DNA of 64,000 bases from assembly GCA_013433145.1 (NCBI GenBank), contig CM024188.1:10406345-10470344 (forward strand), given 5' to 3'. Each line of letters starts with the position of its first letter. Within the stretch, counting starts at the first letter, position 1. Source of the stretch: Ascaris suum (taxonomy: Eukaryota > Nematoda > Chromadorea > Rhabditida > Ascarididae). The position numbers and the translations under genes were made by a program. The notes below the pieces were generated by a model. That model saw only the letters and a list, made by a program, of their open reading frames with translations, was not told the origin of the DNA and searched no databases. Positions 36,901 through 48,049 of the stretch are shown here, piece by piece.

Positions 36901-39900
36901 ACGCAACATTTATAAGCTGAGGGCAATCATCGGTGCTTCATCATCAAAACGGTTCGGTTCTTGTAAACTACAAAAACTGACCTCAGCTATACGAACGAAA
37001 AGCAAACCTACAGCATTAACAGAGGCCTAAAAGCGACGCTTGACGGATAATGGTTGCATCGTGGATCGATGCAGCCGCTGCAACCTTTTGAAGCACCACA
37101 GCGTGCGGTGCTTAAAATTTGGCTTTCGCAAAGCTTAGTTCTTTCATAGAAAAGTGGAATACTGACAAGACGATCAGCACTACTGAGATGGCGAACTATT
37201 CCCCTTTAAGCTCGTCACCCATATTACCGTAAGATGACCTCTTAACGAAGCAGTAGAACTCATCAGTAAATAGGCATAGTTTAGAAAGAAACCTTGCTCG
37301 AGGGTTCAGTATGTGAATCGTCACCATCGTCTTCAATGGCTATCTGTGTGTCAGAGAAAGAAATTGATTCAACACGACTTTTGGCCATCTGCAGTAGAAT
37401 TACGGCGTGCTTAACGATGTCCAGAAGACGATTCGAGGAGCGCAACAATTCATCCAGCGTACGCCTCGCTTCGCCTTCTGCTGTATCCTCGAGACTTTCC
37501 AATTCACGCACCTGAACACGATATGCTATTAAGACGGAACCTTCTAATATCGAACGCATGCTCAGCAAGAACAGGAAAGGATGCAACATAGCAAGAAAAG
37601 CGATGTGAGAGTGCGAGAGCGAAATTCAGCCTTTCACTACGAGAAACACTGAGAACGCAAAGTTTCTGAGATCTGGCAGGCCGTATGATCTCCACTAAAA
37701 GTAGCAGTCGGTGGTGTTTACTCTAAATTCATAAATCGAGGAGATAACTGCGTTATCACGCCTCTTCCGTTCTTATCTATGTCCTTTATTTAAAGTCGAC
37801 ATATTTTCCGCCGATTCAACAACTGCCATCATTGTTTTGTTTTTTGCTCACCAGTTAACTGATGAGAGAGCCTTCGCACAAGATTTGCTCAATAATTTTT
37901 ACATCTTCATACGCATACAAATGAGCTCGTTAGATGGATTTTTCTGAAACCATCGCAGAAAAGTTTCTGCACGTATATATTTGCACATCATGTGATTGGG
38001 AGTCCACTATAAGGAGGGAAAATGCGAGCCAGTATGAGCACCAGCAGAATTTCCTCTCTCATATATTGAATCTGCTATGTTCACGGGTACCCAGAAGTGC
38101 CATAAAGAGATTTATTAAGTTTAAAGACACGGTTTAACACTTCTTCCTTCACTAATGCACTGAAGAGCTCACTGAAGCAATGCGCAGAATCACTTGAAAA
38201 CGAAACGCGCTCTTTGCAGTACACATTAGAAAGCAGCTTAGAATAATTACGTCTTAACTTTGACCACGATGGTGGCCGTAACCGTGACCATCTCGCCTGA
38301 CCGACTGAGATGGTCACTTGTTTGGCTAAGTCAACGGCTGGTCAAACGATGTGATACGATACGTGATATGCTACATAGCACTACAGGTATCACATCGCTC
38401 ACTAATTTTCCTAAACATAGCAGCGCAGTGTGGCACAACTTTTCAAAAGGAGCCGAATTTGAGATGTCGAAAAGCAATTTTTTTTTTTTTTCATTTTCGA
38501 GAGGAAATTTCCCTCTTATGGGAAAAACCATTTTTCCTTTCGAGACAAAGTTTCCAGCGGGAATTTCTTTTGAGAGAAAAAAAAAGACTACATGGGAAAA
38601 TCGTTTTTATATTAAAGGCGATTGTTTAAAGATGAAAGTAATCGATATTCAACCAGAAAGCTTCTTGCGAACTGATAAATTCCCGTAAGTAAACCAATCG
38701 CATCATTAAGCCTGAAATAAGGAGAATATTGCAATTGCACATTCCATAGTTGCAACGTCGAATTACATAATAATCAATACAAACCCCTTCGAAGAAAAAG
38801 ATTTCACAAAGGGCTGCTAATAAAAAGGACACAACATTTACTCGTCGTAATGTATACATTTCAATTTCCATAATTTGATGCGAAAAAACAACAACAATTC
38901 AGAGTAAAATTTAGTTTACGTCGCCATAAGGGAGACATCTCTATTTCAGATCAAATCACATCCACTTCAATTTCGATTAGCGGAAAATTGCACAATCACT
39001 GCGCTCTGCACTTTTCGCATCGTCTATCTCTCCATCGATTTTGCATATTTCACGCGTGACACCCTACGAAAACAGCAAACTCCTAACACAACTACAAGTG
39101 AATGGACCGATAACATCCGCAATACCGCAACTTTCAGTGTTGAGAGTTGTGCACAGCGAGACATTTCTCCTGCTTCGTAAATCCGATGAAAACCACACAC
39201 GATACCCACGCATTCAAACTCCCATATGACGAGAAAATACGCTATAAGCTTGCATTTATGGCAAAATACGGTAGTTTTACGTGGATTACAGTAAATTTAG
39301 AATGGCGTAAGAAAAAGTACCCTATCAGTGGTAACTTACTCTAGATGACCAATGCCGGAAATAGTATGTTGCGTACTGTGCGAGATGCTGTTAGCTTGCT
39401 TTTGAAAAATTCGTTTAAACATAGCCATGAGTTGCACACAATTATTTTGAGTTGCTTTGAACCTAACTTGCAGGCAAAATACTCACACCTCAAACCACCG
39501 GTTTATATACTCGAGTTAGACGCAAAACGTTGGATAGAAGACATTGTGTTCCACCGTGCGATAAACGATCATCCTTCCCAGCCCTTCCGACAAACGTCAG
39601 CTGCTAAAAGGGATTCAGCTTCCATTAGGCTGCATTTCAAAGACAACGACTCCTCGGCGAAGAAACTTTCGCTTCGCAATCAACTGCCTTTTTTATTGCT
39701 TTATTTCCTTCCAACTATTTCGTCTCTACCAGCTTACTTAATGCTATTGTCGATTCATCTCATTTCTTACTATATTTTCCGCAGCAAACATTTAACGCAT
39801 TCAGTTTGTGTGATAAACAAATGTGGGATTTCGTCAATAGTGTGTTAAAATATGAAAAAAATAAAAATAAGTTCCCCTGAGCGAATACGAATTAAATCTT

Positions 39901-42900
39901 CCCATAGGAATTAATCAAATTCTTGCGCAATAGCAAACTTTGAAAGCGAACAGAAACGCGAAAGCAATTAAAAGAGAAGCAAACGGCGGACACATTTTTT
40001 CCCCTCCTAGCACCGCATAGATCATCTGTCCTTTCTAAGCTGTTAGAGGCAGATTGAATCCTCCGGAATTCACTGCTTTTATCCCTTAATCAGCTCATCT
40101 GAAAACGTATATAGCCGACGAAAAAAATTGAAGCGAAGCTAAAAATGAGGATCACATTAATCTAAAAGATGTATCGAGAGTTCATTTAATATCTGCTTTC
40201 CTCCAACAAAACGTTCGCAACGCATAATTCAGTTTCAAAATTAGATACTCCATAAAAATACTGGTTGTTGCTGTTGCGCCTCAAACAATTGTAAGAGAGA
40301 AGCGAAGTGTAGGAGAGGTACAAGATTATGCAAGTAACAAGTGTAGACAATCGCTTTATGTGTAAATAAGGAGATGCACATGCATAGGAAGGAAGCGGAG
40401 GCAACAATGATGCAGGGGTGATGAGTGGGGGAGGAAAAGGCGAAAACCATGAAAGAAATCCTCCACCCTTACACAAAGACTTCAGATATCCAAATATCAT
40501 TAAGGGGATTCCTTGAATAAACACCGTCATTACGTCACTTAGAAGGGAAAGCAGCTACACTGCAGATTTGAAACCTAATGCCTTTTCGTCGTCCAAACGT
40601 TCATTACACTTCCATATTGGCGAAACAACTTCAATCGCATCCATTCATTTCTTTCTAAAGAGCGCTCTAGGTGAACGGAATCGGTTACCTCGCAATGTCG
40701 TAAATGCGCCATCTTCTACGACTTTTAAAATGATACTCAAGCTCCTTCCACCACTTCAATAATGAAAAATAAACAAATGAACAGCGATCTATCTGAACGT
40801 TTTCATGTGTTTCACTCTTCGTATATCTCGCTTATTTTCATTTGCCTTTCCTCAATTTCCATGAGATCGTGCATTCACCATTTCTCGTAAATATTTATAC
40901 CTTCGATTATAAACGATAAATATGCGCGAACAAATATTCCCTCATTTTCAATTCATCGGAGACGTCGATATCGTTTGCATAAACTCCAATAAATAAAAAG
41001 ACAAATTGGCTGCATTCAATATGCATTCTGATGTTAAATGTTAATTGAAAGCATGCTGAGGGCGACAAGAAACAGGAAGAGAAAGTAATATGTGCAAAAA
41101 TAAAGTTTTCATAATCGCTTTTTTGTTCGTTCCATATCAAAACACATTAACCCCCCCCCCCCCTCCCAAGCACGAATGAGTGCTTAGCGCATTTGCTAAT
41201 ATCAGTTTACGCCCTCAACAATTAATACAGATGTGATACCAACGTGGACAGAATAATTTAGTAGTTGTATCTTTAACATATAGTGTTTGAGAAGAATTGT
41301 AACTGAATACCTTGAAGACACAACGCTCGAGAAAAGATCGAGGGAATTCGAGCGAAAAACAGAAGGTAAAGTTTTCGAGTATGCCAGAATCTTTCTCTCT
41401 CTCTCTCGAAAAAAAAATCATAGAACGACCAAAGATGACATCCGATCCCCCGCAACATATTAATTACTAGGCAGTCTTCCAGTGTTCATCGGCAATGCAA
41501 CATTACGATGAAGAGAGAAAAACTAATATCGAAGATGAAACATAAACGATCAAAAAAGTTAGGGTGTACGATCACCACAGCGGAAAATAACTATCGGGTA
41601 GGAAACGTGGACCTAACATCCTCCGAGGGCAAGCGCTTATCGATTTCAAGCGAAATCGAGTGCGACTGCATTTTCAAGGCACAAACACTGTAAAAGATAA
41701 CATATTCAGTGGCAAAACCGGATTCGCAAAGAGGGCATGTTGTGCTATGGTGATGTCAGGTCGACATAGTGAGCGCGATATATAAGCAATAGGGAACAGA
41801 TCCAGTTAGTACAAATGGTACCACCACAAGAATGATTTCATGACAACGAAGAACTAATTTTCTCGACGGAAACGAAACACAGATACAACAAACACCTTTA
41901 AAGAGGGTGATGTTGGTGGTAGACAAGTTTCATCTGCAAACACGAACACAGTGGCACAACCACATCTGCAAAGCGCATTTTCCGCTCGGCTAATGCGTTG
42001 AAGCCTCAGCGCAAAAAATCAAATATTAGCGAGTGGGCGTGTTCAGAGGGAACACTAAGAGGAGTCAGTATTCATAAAACGATGCAAACGCTGCTGAATA
42101 TTCGGCTGCATCTTACAGACGTGAGACATATGTATCTCCCAAAGAACACATCATTGCGCACCTCTTTGGACACTATTAAGAATGGAACACAATTCTCCGA
42201 CCACCGATCCAGAGCTTCACTCCAACAGCTCCATTTTCGTTAAGATGTTGGTGGCTGTGATCAAACTTTAAATCGGTTATCACAATTAAATCGGATCTTC
42301 TCTTGCTAGTGCAAACAACCCCTCATCTGATTCGAGAATAGCAGAGTTCATCTAAGCAACGAACAATGAAAACTGAAGCAGCACCAACATAAAAATCCCA
42401 TCCGCCATCGAACACAGACAAAAACACTAGCAAGGATTCGAGTTCCGCAATGATGCCTCACAGGCAGCTTCGACTCGAACAAACTGCATACGAGAAGCAC
42501 GGTAGGCAACAAAAGCTGCACGAAAGAGTGTGTGCAGTCAGGAGATTAAAATAGAGAAGCAGACAATCGACATGATAACCGCTACACCGCTATCTATATC
42601 CTGTGAAAATAGATGAGATTGAGAAGTATAGAAAGCAAAAAGACTATCATGAAAAGTACTCAGAATGAAAATAGACAACGTAAAAGTTGGAGATACAGGG
42701 AAGAAAACATTAGAGGCAAAAAAAAAACGAAATTCAAAAAAAGCAACATGGATTGCTATCGTACGAATAACACTCTCGTTTCAACCGACTCTTTTCGTTT
42801 TTTTTCACCTCAATAGCGAAAATTTTGTGGTCATTCAAATATTCTATCATATAGTCATATAGTTGCGCATTATAGGAAGCATTTATCTGCATGCCCCCAC

Positions 42901-45900
42901 CGCTGCATTCGTTTTGACGCTAAATTGATAATCGTATTAACCCGCTAAAGAAACGATTGCAAAATTTTGTTTCGAAGATATTGCATATTCAGAAAAAAAA
43001 AAAAAAAGAAGAAAGAAACGAAAACAAATTTAAGAACATAGAATTCGTAAAATTCAAATTAAAGCATTTCCAATGAATTTCAAAATTTATCATCGCCGAT
43101 AAAATAGTTAATTTCTGCGCCAATCTATCAACAACTATTCAACTTTTATACCAAGACTTATTTGATTGTCATTTTTTCCAAACTATTGAGTGAAAAATTT
43201 TCCACTATGCAAAATTATGTACAACTGCATGATCCGAAATGTTTTTCCGCTCTGTTTCAGCAATTTTTATCTCTAAAGTGAAATCTCTCTCTTCCTCTCT
43301 GCCTGAAGAGCAAGCCGCTTTGAATTTCATATTTTTCTCAACGTGAATCGGCCAATTTCTTCGTCGACCTCTGATTGCTCCTTGCGAAAGTGCTTCCCAT
43401 TTACTGGCAAAGTATCATGCCTAAACCCAGAAAAGCGATGGCAAAATTTTATAGTTCGATAAAAATGTGAGATGCGCTCATCTAGATTAAAGGATACTTT
43501 TAACATCCGGCATTAATAACGCTTAAAAGTAATCTCGCAATCGCATGCCATAAATCAGCTCTTTCATTTTTCTACTCAACTATTATATTGCAATTACTTT
43601 AACTACTTACTAGTTACTTCATAGCTCGATTATTTTTACTCATTTTACGCATTCATCTCACGCTCACTTTTAATCCTATAGGGATTTTTAATAGAAGAAA
43701 CGAAAAAAAACGACTTTCATTTCGCGAAATTCACGCTTTATTACGCATCTTCATCGGAAATTTTTTTCCGCGATATTCCTCGAATGAAAAACTTTGAAAA
43801 CAATCAGAAAAACGATCGTAACTTTGTGCAATTGATTTCAGTCCCGAGTATCTATGAGTGAGTTTCCAAAAATAAATAAATAAATAAATAAAAATAAAAT
43901 CTTTCGAGCACTTCAACACGACAACAAGTATTTCTACGACAATATACCTAAGCTAAAAGGGTTGGTCTATTTTAAAAACTGACTTTATTCACTGCCCTAA
44001 TCATTGATATACCTTGTCGCCGACCTTCATAGAAAAGAAAAGGGAAGCGGAATAAAACAAGACAGAGTGATGTGGCATTGCTATAAGACGGACTGACTAT
44101 GCCAGCTTTACTGAATGCCATCTCTACCTTATGGAACCAATAAAAATCTCATGCAGCGTGGCGTTTAGAAAAAGATCGTAAACAACAAAGCATACAAACA
44201 TGTTACGTCGAATATCGTAATAAGAACAATAAAAAGCAATAAACGTAATAAAGACGAAACTCGTAGAGCAGTAAAATTGATAACAACTACCTTCAACCTA
44301 TATAAGCACAACACAAACAGGTCGATGCAAATGGAAATAACGAGCGAAGAGTGTCAGATGATAGCAAAATTTAGTTGCGATTCAAAAGAACGAAAGAATA
44401 GACCTCTTCATTTCCGATTATAAGTCCTTCAATACGAATGCCCTGCCAAAGACCCCTAATTCGGCTGCCGTAAAGAGCTTCAGAGTAGCCCACGCTGTTT
44501 CTTTTCAATCTTTATGTACCGACTATCACTCTTACAACATGTCTCTTTATTACTCTGTGCTTCCTTTACGCTGTGGGAGGTCTTGGAAATTTCGTTTATT
44601 GATTTAATAGCCCCATTTGCAAACCATGAAAAATTATGCGCCCTAAGGCTTACATTCGGGACTCAACGGTACTTTAGCTATAAGAATTAGACAACAAGCA
44701 TACCATGGTGACCAAGTACGGAAATGTGGCAAATTTCGCAGTTAAAAATGTTTTCGAAAAAGCCCTCCCAATGGGCGTTCTCTGTTCAACACAGATCGCT
44801 AGAACACACGTCAATATACAGACGGAAGTATTTGCATGCACACGTAGTAGAGTTTAGTGTAGCGTGGGATCGTCGAACCCCAACGGGGAGACTGTGGGGG
44901 AACAATTTCCCAATCTTTCCCCAAGTTTTCCGCCGAAATCCCGACCTCAATAAATTTTTGCTCGATGGGATACCCTGGTGGAAAATCCATCTCCGTTTCA
45001 TACTAGTAAGGCTGATGACGAGCAACCTTGCGCGAAAAAACGCCGCGGAGCGGAAGGGACTTGCTTCGGTGAAGGAGCCTCGAAAAAGCTCCCTACTCCG
45101 TTCTCGAGGGAGGGAGGAGGAAGAGAATTGTTGGGAATAAAAGGAAATCATTTCACCTTGGCAAAACTTCAAAAGTTGAATTATTTGACTAAACCAACGT
45201 TCCCAGCTCCAATATAAATTATCAGATTTTTGCGGTCAAATTACGATCTTTACGATGCCAAATTGCGAGCACGTGTTAAAGTGAGACAAATGCTCGAATC
45301 ATATGGCGTAACACAATCCATCGTGAGCGATTATCCGAAACAAGAATGTTAAATATGAGAGCAAAACCTTCACCGATCGCAATATATAACCGATATAGAC
45401 GCGAAAAAATGTTTGTGAATAAAGAATTCATACTAAAAGCAATAGGCTGAGTACTAATATTCCCTTCCAAAAATTCACATCTTAGGTGGCAGTTCCCTTC
45501 TTTCTTCAATGATAAGCGTTAAAGTGATATTTCTGAGAAATTTCTTAAAAAAAGGCAGCAAGCAGCAATTATGAGTAAATGAGGAGAAACTACATCAAAC
45601 TCACAAAATTCTCAGCGACAATTTTTGAAGTTCCTATCAAAATTTGAAGAAATTTCTTGTTGGTTTTTTCTTGCGTATCCGAACCCAATCGGAAAATTTT
45701 AGTCCCTGCTCAAAAATATCGATAAAAGGACCCTTGGGGTTAAACAGAGAGTTTGTCGACGATATAAAGGAAAACCTCTCGCCCTTATTTGGAAGTGGAA
45801 GATGGATGGATTTATGGGCAGGTCGAACTCTAGTATGTAGTTCGGAGCGAAGCCTAATCTAACGACAGAGACTCTTTGTTTGTTAAGGAATAAGTGACGA

Positions 45901-47186
45901 TTAAAAATATAGAAATTTGAAATGGTGGTATGAAACGACAAACCTCCGAAATCATGTTCTGAAGTTGTTTATCTGCTTCGACAATTTTCGCATTGAGATT
46001 GTTTACTGCGGAACTCTGTGCCGGTGGTCTATAATATCCACTGCACTGATGAATAACGGCCTCGAGAGCGCGCACCCAACTGTCACGTTCCTTTTCGTCT
46101 CGACCCTAAACTCTTCGTCCATCACAACACCTTAGAGCACAGCACATCATCCGATATTACTACAACATTCTTATGTATCGATCGGAGTATTCCGATCCCA
46201 TTTAATCGAGGCATCTCATTTAGAGAATTTAATTGCACAATAAGCAATTTAATCAAATTCCAAACAATTTCTGAGCTTTTTGCTAAGAACGCTGTAAAAA
46301 TGACGTCAGAAAACCTAATCATAAAACAAGACAGGTCAGTCTTGTTCCCAGAAATTATAATTTCCGTGTAAATGACAATTTCTGGGAACAAGACTAAATG
46401 ATAATAAAAATAAATAAAGAGCTTCTATAAGGGTAGGGCAGTAACTTCACAATGCAGTAATAATGTATAAATGAAACGAAAGATGGAAAAAATTCTGGTC
46501 TCATGCTGTGACAAATATGCCCCCAATAGAAACTTGGCCAGCCATAACAACAGGCGCGCATTTCTTAGAGAAGGACAGCGGTGATAGAAGATTATCGAAC
46601 GAACTATTAGAATCGCTTCTGATAAGATCACGTAGCTCGATAAGAAGGAAGACAACAACAACAGAGGCGACTCTTTTCTGCATTTCTAAACCTCTGCTGT
46701 CAACGCACTCAGCGGTGAAAACATTCCACGATCAATCAAGAATTTCCCATATATGGAAATTCCGCATTCCTATCAAATTTCTGACAATGTCCTCTAGTGT
46801 AACGTATAAATGATTGGGTCTTTTCTAACGTTTTAATTTAGAGCACATCGATCTCTTGTTGGGTTTTGAAAAGGCTACCTACTCTTGCTCAACTTTATAT
46901 GGCTCAATTTTCACCCTACAGAATTTCAAAAAAAAAAAAAAATTAAAGTGTGACTCACCTGCATATGAAAAGTTTTGCCATCAACGGTAAGTGTGAACAA
47001 AGAGGTGTTCTCCGCGTCAATACCAATAACTGCACCTCGCAAACGTATACAACCACGCTGCTGCCGTTTTAGCATTTTATCTCTAGACGTGTAATAACAG
47101 AGAGCCTCATTGCTTAACACGAACCACCTGTATTGCCATCCGTGCACTACATTCGTCCACTTTGATAGCGGACCCTCCATTGACAT
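30906..47186 (-). CDS. OSBPL9: Oxysterol-binding protein-related protein, ORP9 type
   Basis: Lipid-transfer protein for ER-Golgi/endosome contacts. Exons (minus): 47186-46959, 46105-45944, 37511-37293, 36153-35857, 34966-34720, 33465-33256, 32476-32352, 31979-31752, 31058-30906, all joining in frame (623 codons). The PH domain spans about residues 3-97 ([20 protein letters not shown], as in ORP9) and a coiled segment about 110-180. An FFAT-like VAP-binding motif EFFDAES with an acidic tract lies at 219-227. The lipid-binding domain starts at about 293, with [20 protein letters not shown] and the signature EQVSHHPP at 417-424, then GYGRSI and WVELGG. Mammalian ORP9 is 736 aa, so only a short tail exon is missing. 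Intron 2 is 8.4 kb. Odd splice sites: donor T|GTTCGT at 34720 and acceptor TTAAG before 31979. Confidence 0.95.
31059..37292. other. Shorter introns of the ORP9-like gene
   Basis: The gaps between exons from 31059 to 37292 (0.3-1.3 kb each) hold no other gene that I can support. They include an 11-C tract at 34479-34489 and a small hairpin near 32174-32198. Confidence 0.5.
37512..45943. other. 8.4-kb intron of the ORP9-like gene
   Basis: It contains the longest single open frame of the window (39345-39848 plus, 167 codons, with a hydrophobic C-terminal half) and overlapping frames on both strands at 44724-45172. Neither has a recognised domain or a start context I trust. Also a 13-C tract at 41151-41163, a (TC)n run at 41393-41407 and an (AAAT)n run at 43868-43900. 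Confidence 0.45.
39345..39848 (+). other. 167-codon open frame of doubtful coding status
   Basis: ATG-started frame [20 protein letters not shown] to TAA, antisense inside the ORP9 intron. The N-terminal part is mixed-charge. The last 60 residues are hydrophobic ([19 protein letters not shown]) and could form a membrane segment. No family recognised. One frame of this length is about what chance gives in 64 kb at this composition. Confidence 0.15.
46338..46395. repeat. Perfect 19-bp inverted repeat (hairpin)
   Basis: AGTCTTGTTCCCAGAAATT at 46338-46356 and its exact complement at 46377-46395, with a 20-bp loop, within ORP9 intron 1. It could be the two ends of a small deleted MITE. It carries no coding. 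Confidence 0.9.
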
Positions 47187-47196
47187 TACTGCAAAC
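47187..47196 (-). promoter_or_regulatory. Splice acceptor directly before the ORP9 PH-domain start
   Basis: TTGTTTGCAG followed by TA then ATGTCAATGGAG. With only two bases before the ATG it could be a spliced-leader site giving a start at 47186, or a cis acceptor joined to the candidate exons at 47568-48005. Confidence 0.6.
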
Positions 47197-47567
47197 AACA
47201 TTCAATAAAACAAACTCAGTACCAACACCGTCCAACACATCCGACACAACCATCGAAACAAGCAGACAACAACAACAACGTCCGACACAAAATACAATCG
47301 CCATGATGGCATAGTGAATGATCAACACTGCCCCTCATGAAACAAGTAACACAAAGCAGTTCGCTAGCTCTTCGAAACACCAACACAACATCCCACTACT
47401 CACATATATCTATGCGCAAGAAAAAAAAATGCACGATGCACTTGATGGGAAAACGTTCGACACTCAAGAGAAACACTGATAATGCCTCGAAATAATAAAA
47501 TCAAAAAATGACCACATGTAAGGGCAGAAAGAGAGAAGGGAGGATGATTTGAAAAATAACCACCCAC

Positions 47568-48005
47568 AGAATTGCCGAATTTTACGGTTTTGAATACGGA
47601 ATTGCAGCTCATCAATCTCCATGGGTGCCTTCATCCTGTCTCCTTCCTCCTCCGGAATTTTCAAATGAAGCTTTGTCTCTCTACAACCGTTTCAAGTAAC
47701 GACATATTACGTTCTTTTATTCTTAATAAAATATATGCGATGCCAATAAAAGAACAATAAGCGAAACCAATGCTCAAATTTTTTTCAAGGAGAGTTGACT
47801 ACTGAAATTGAGACACAAAGCAACACCTTCTCGCTTAAATTTACCCGAATTCTCTGATAAATTACCCACGGAGATTTTTTTTTAAACGTATCGCGCTTCC
47901 TCGTTATTAATTTACAACTCATTACGATTTTATTATGGGGTATCATATTTGCATCGCATTTTTGCTCACCTCCTGCACTTCCAAATAGGCTTCACCTCGA
48001 TCCAT
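47568..48005 (-). CDS. Candidate 5' exons (N-terminal extension of ORP9, or a separate small gene)
   Basis: Exon at 48005-47970 encodes MDRGEAYLEVQE and ends in a consensus donor GAG|GTGAGC. A second at 47670-47568 encodes LHLKIPEEEGDRMKAPMEID and ELQFRIQNRKIRQF, a probable short coiled coil. Phases join exactly to the ORP9 acceptor at 47186 (T|TA gives Leu before MSMEGPL), so a 47-residue extension is possible. Mammalian ORP9 begins just before MEGPLSKW, so this extension has no known counterpart. The second acceptor (ACAAAG) is poor. It may instead be an independent upstream gene. Confidence 0.35.
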
Positions 48006-48022
48006 TTTAGGCGTGCGCTTTC

Positions 48023-48032
48023 GCACATTTCA
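48023..48032 (+). promoter_or_regulatory. Putative spliced-leader acceptor for the 48-51 kb gene
   Basis: GCACATTTCAG-type site on the plus strand ending about 17 nt before the ATG at 48050. It lies in the 44-bp gap between divergent start codons. Confidence 0.4.
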
Positions 48033-48049
48033 GTGAAAATTCTGGAGTA

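Noticed and set aside
39345..39848. 167-codon open frame as a nested antisense gene
   Set aside because: No domain, and about one frame of this length is expected by chance; kept only as a doubtful feature.
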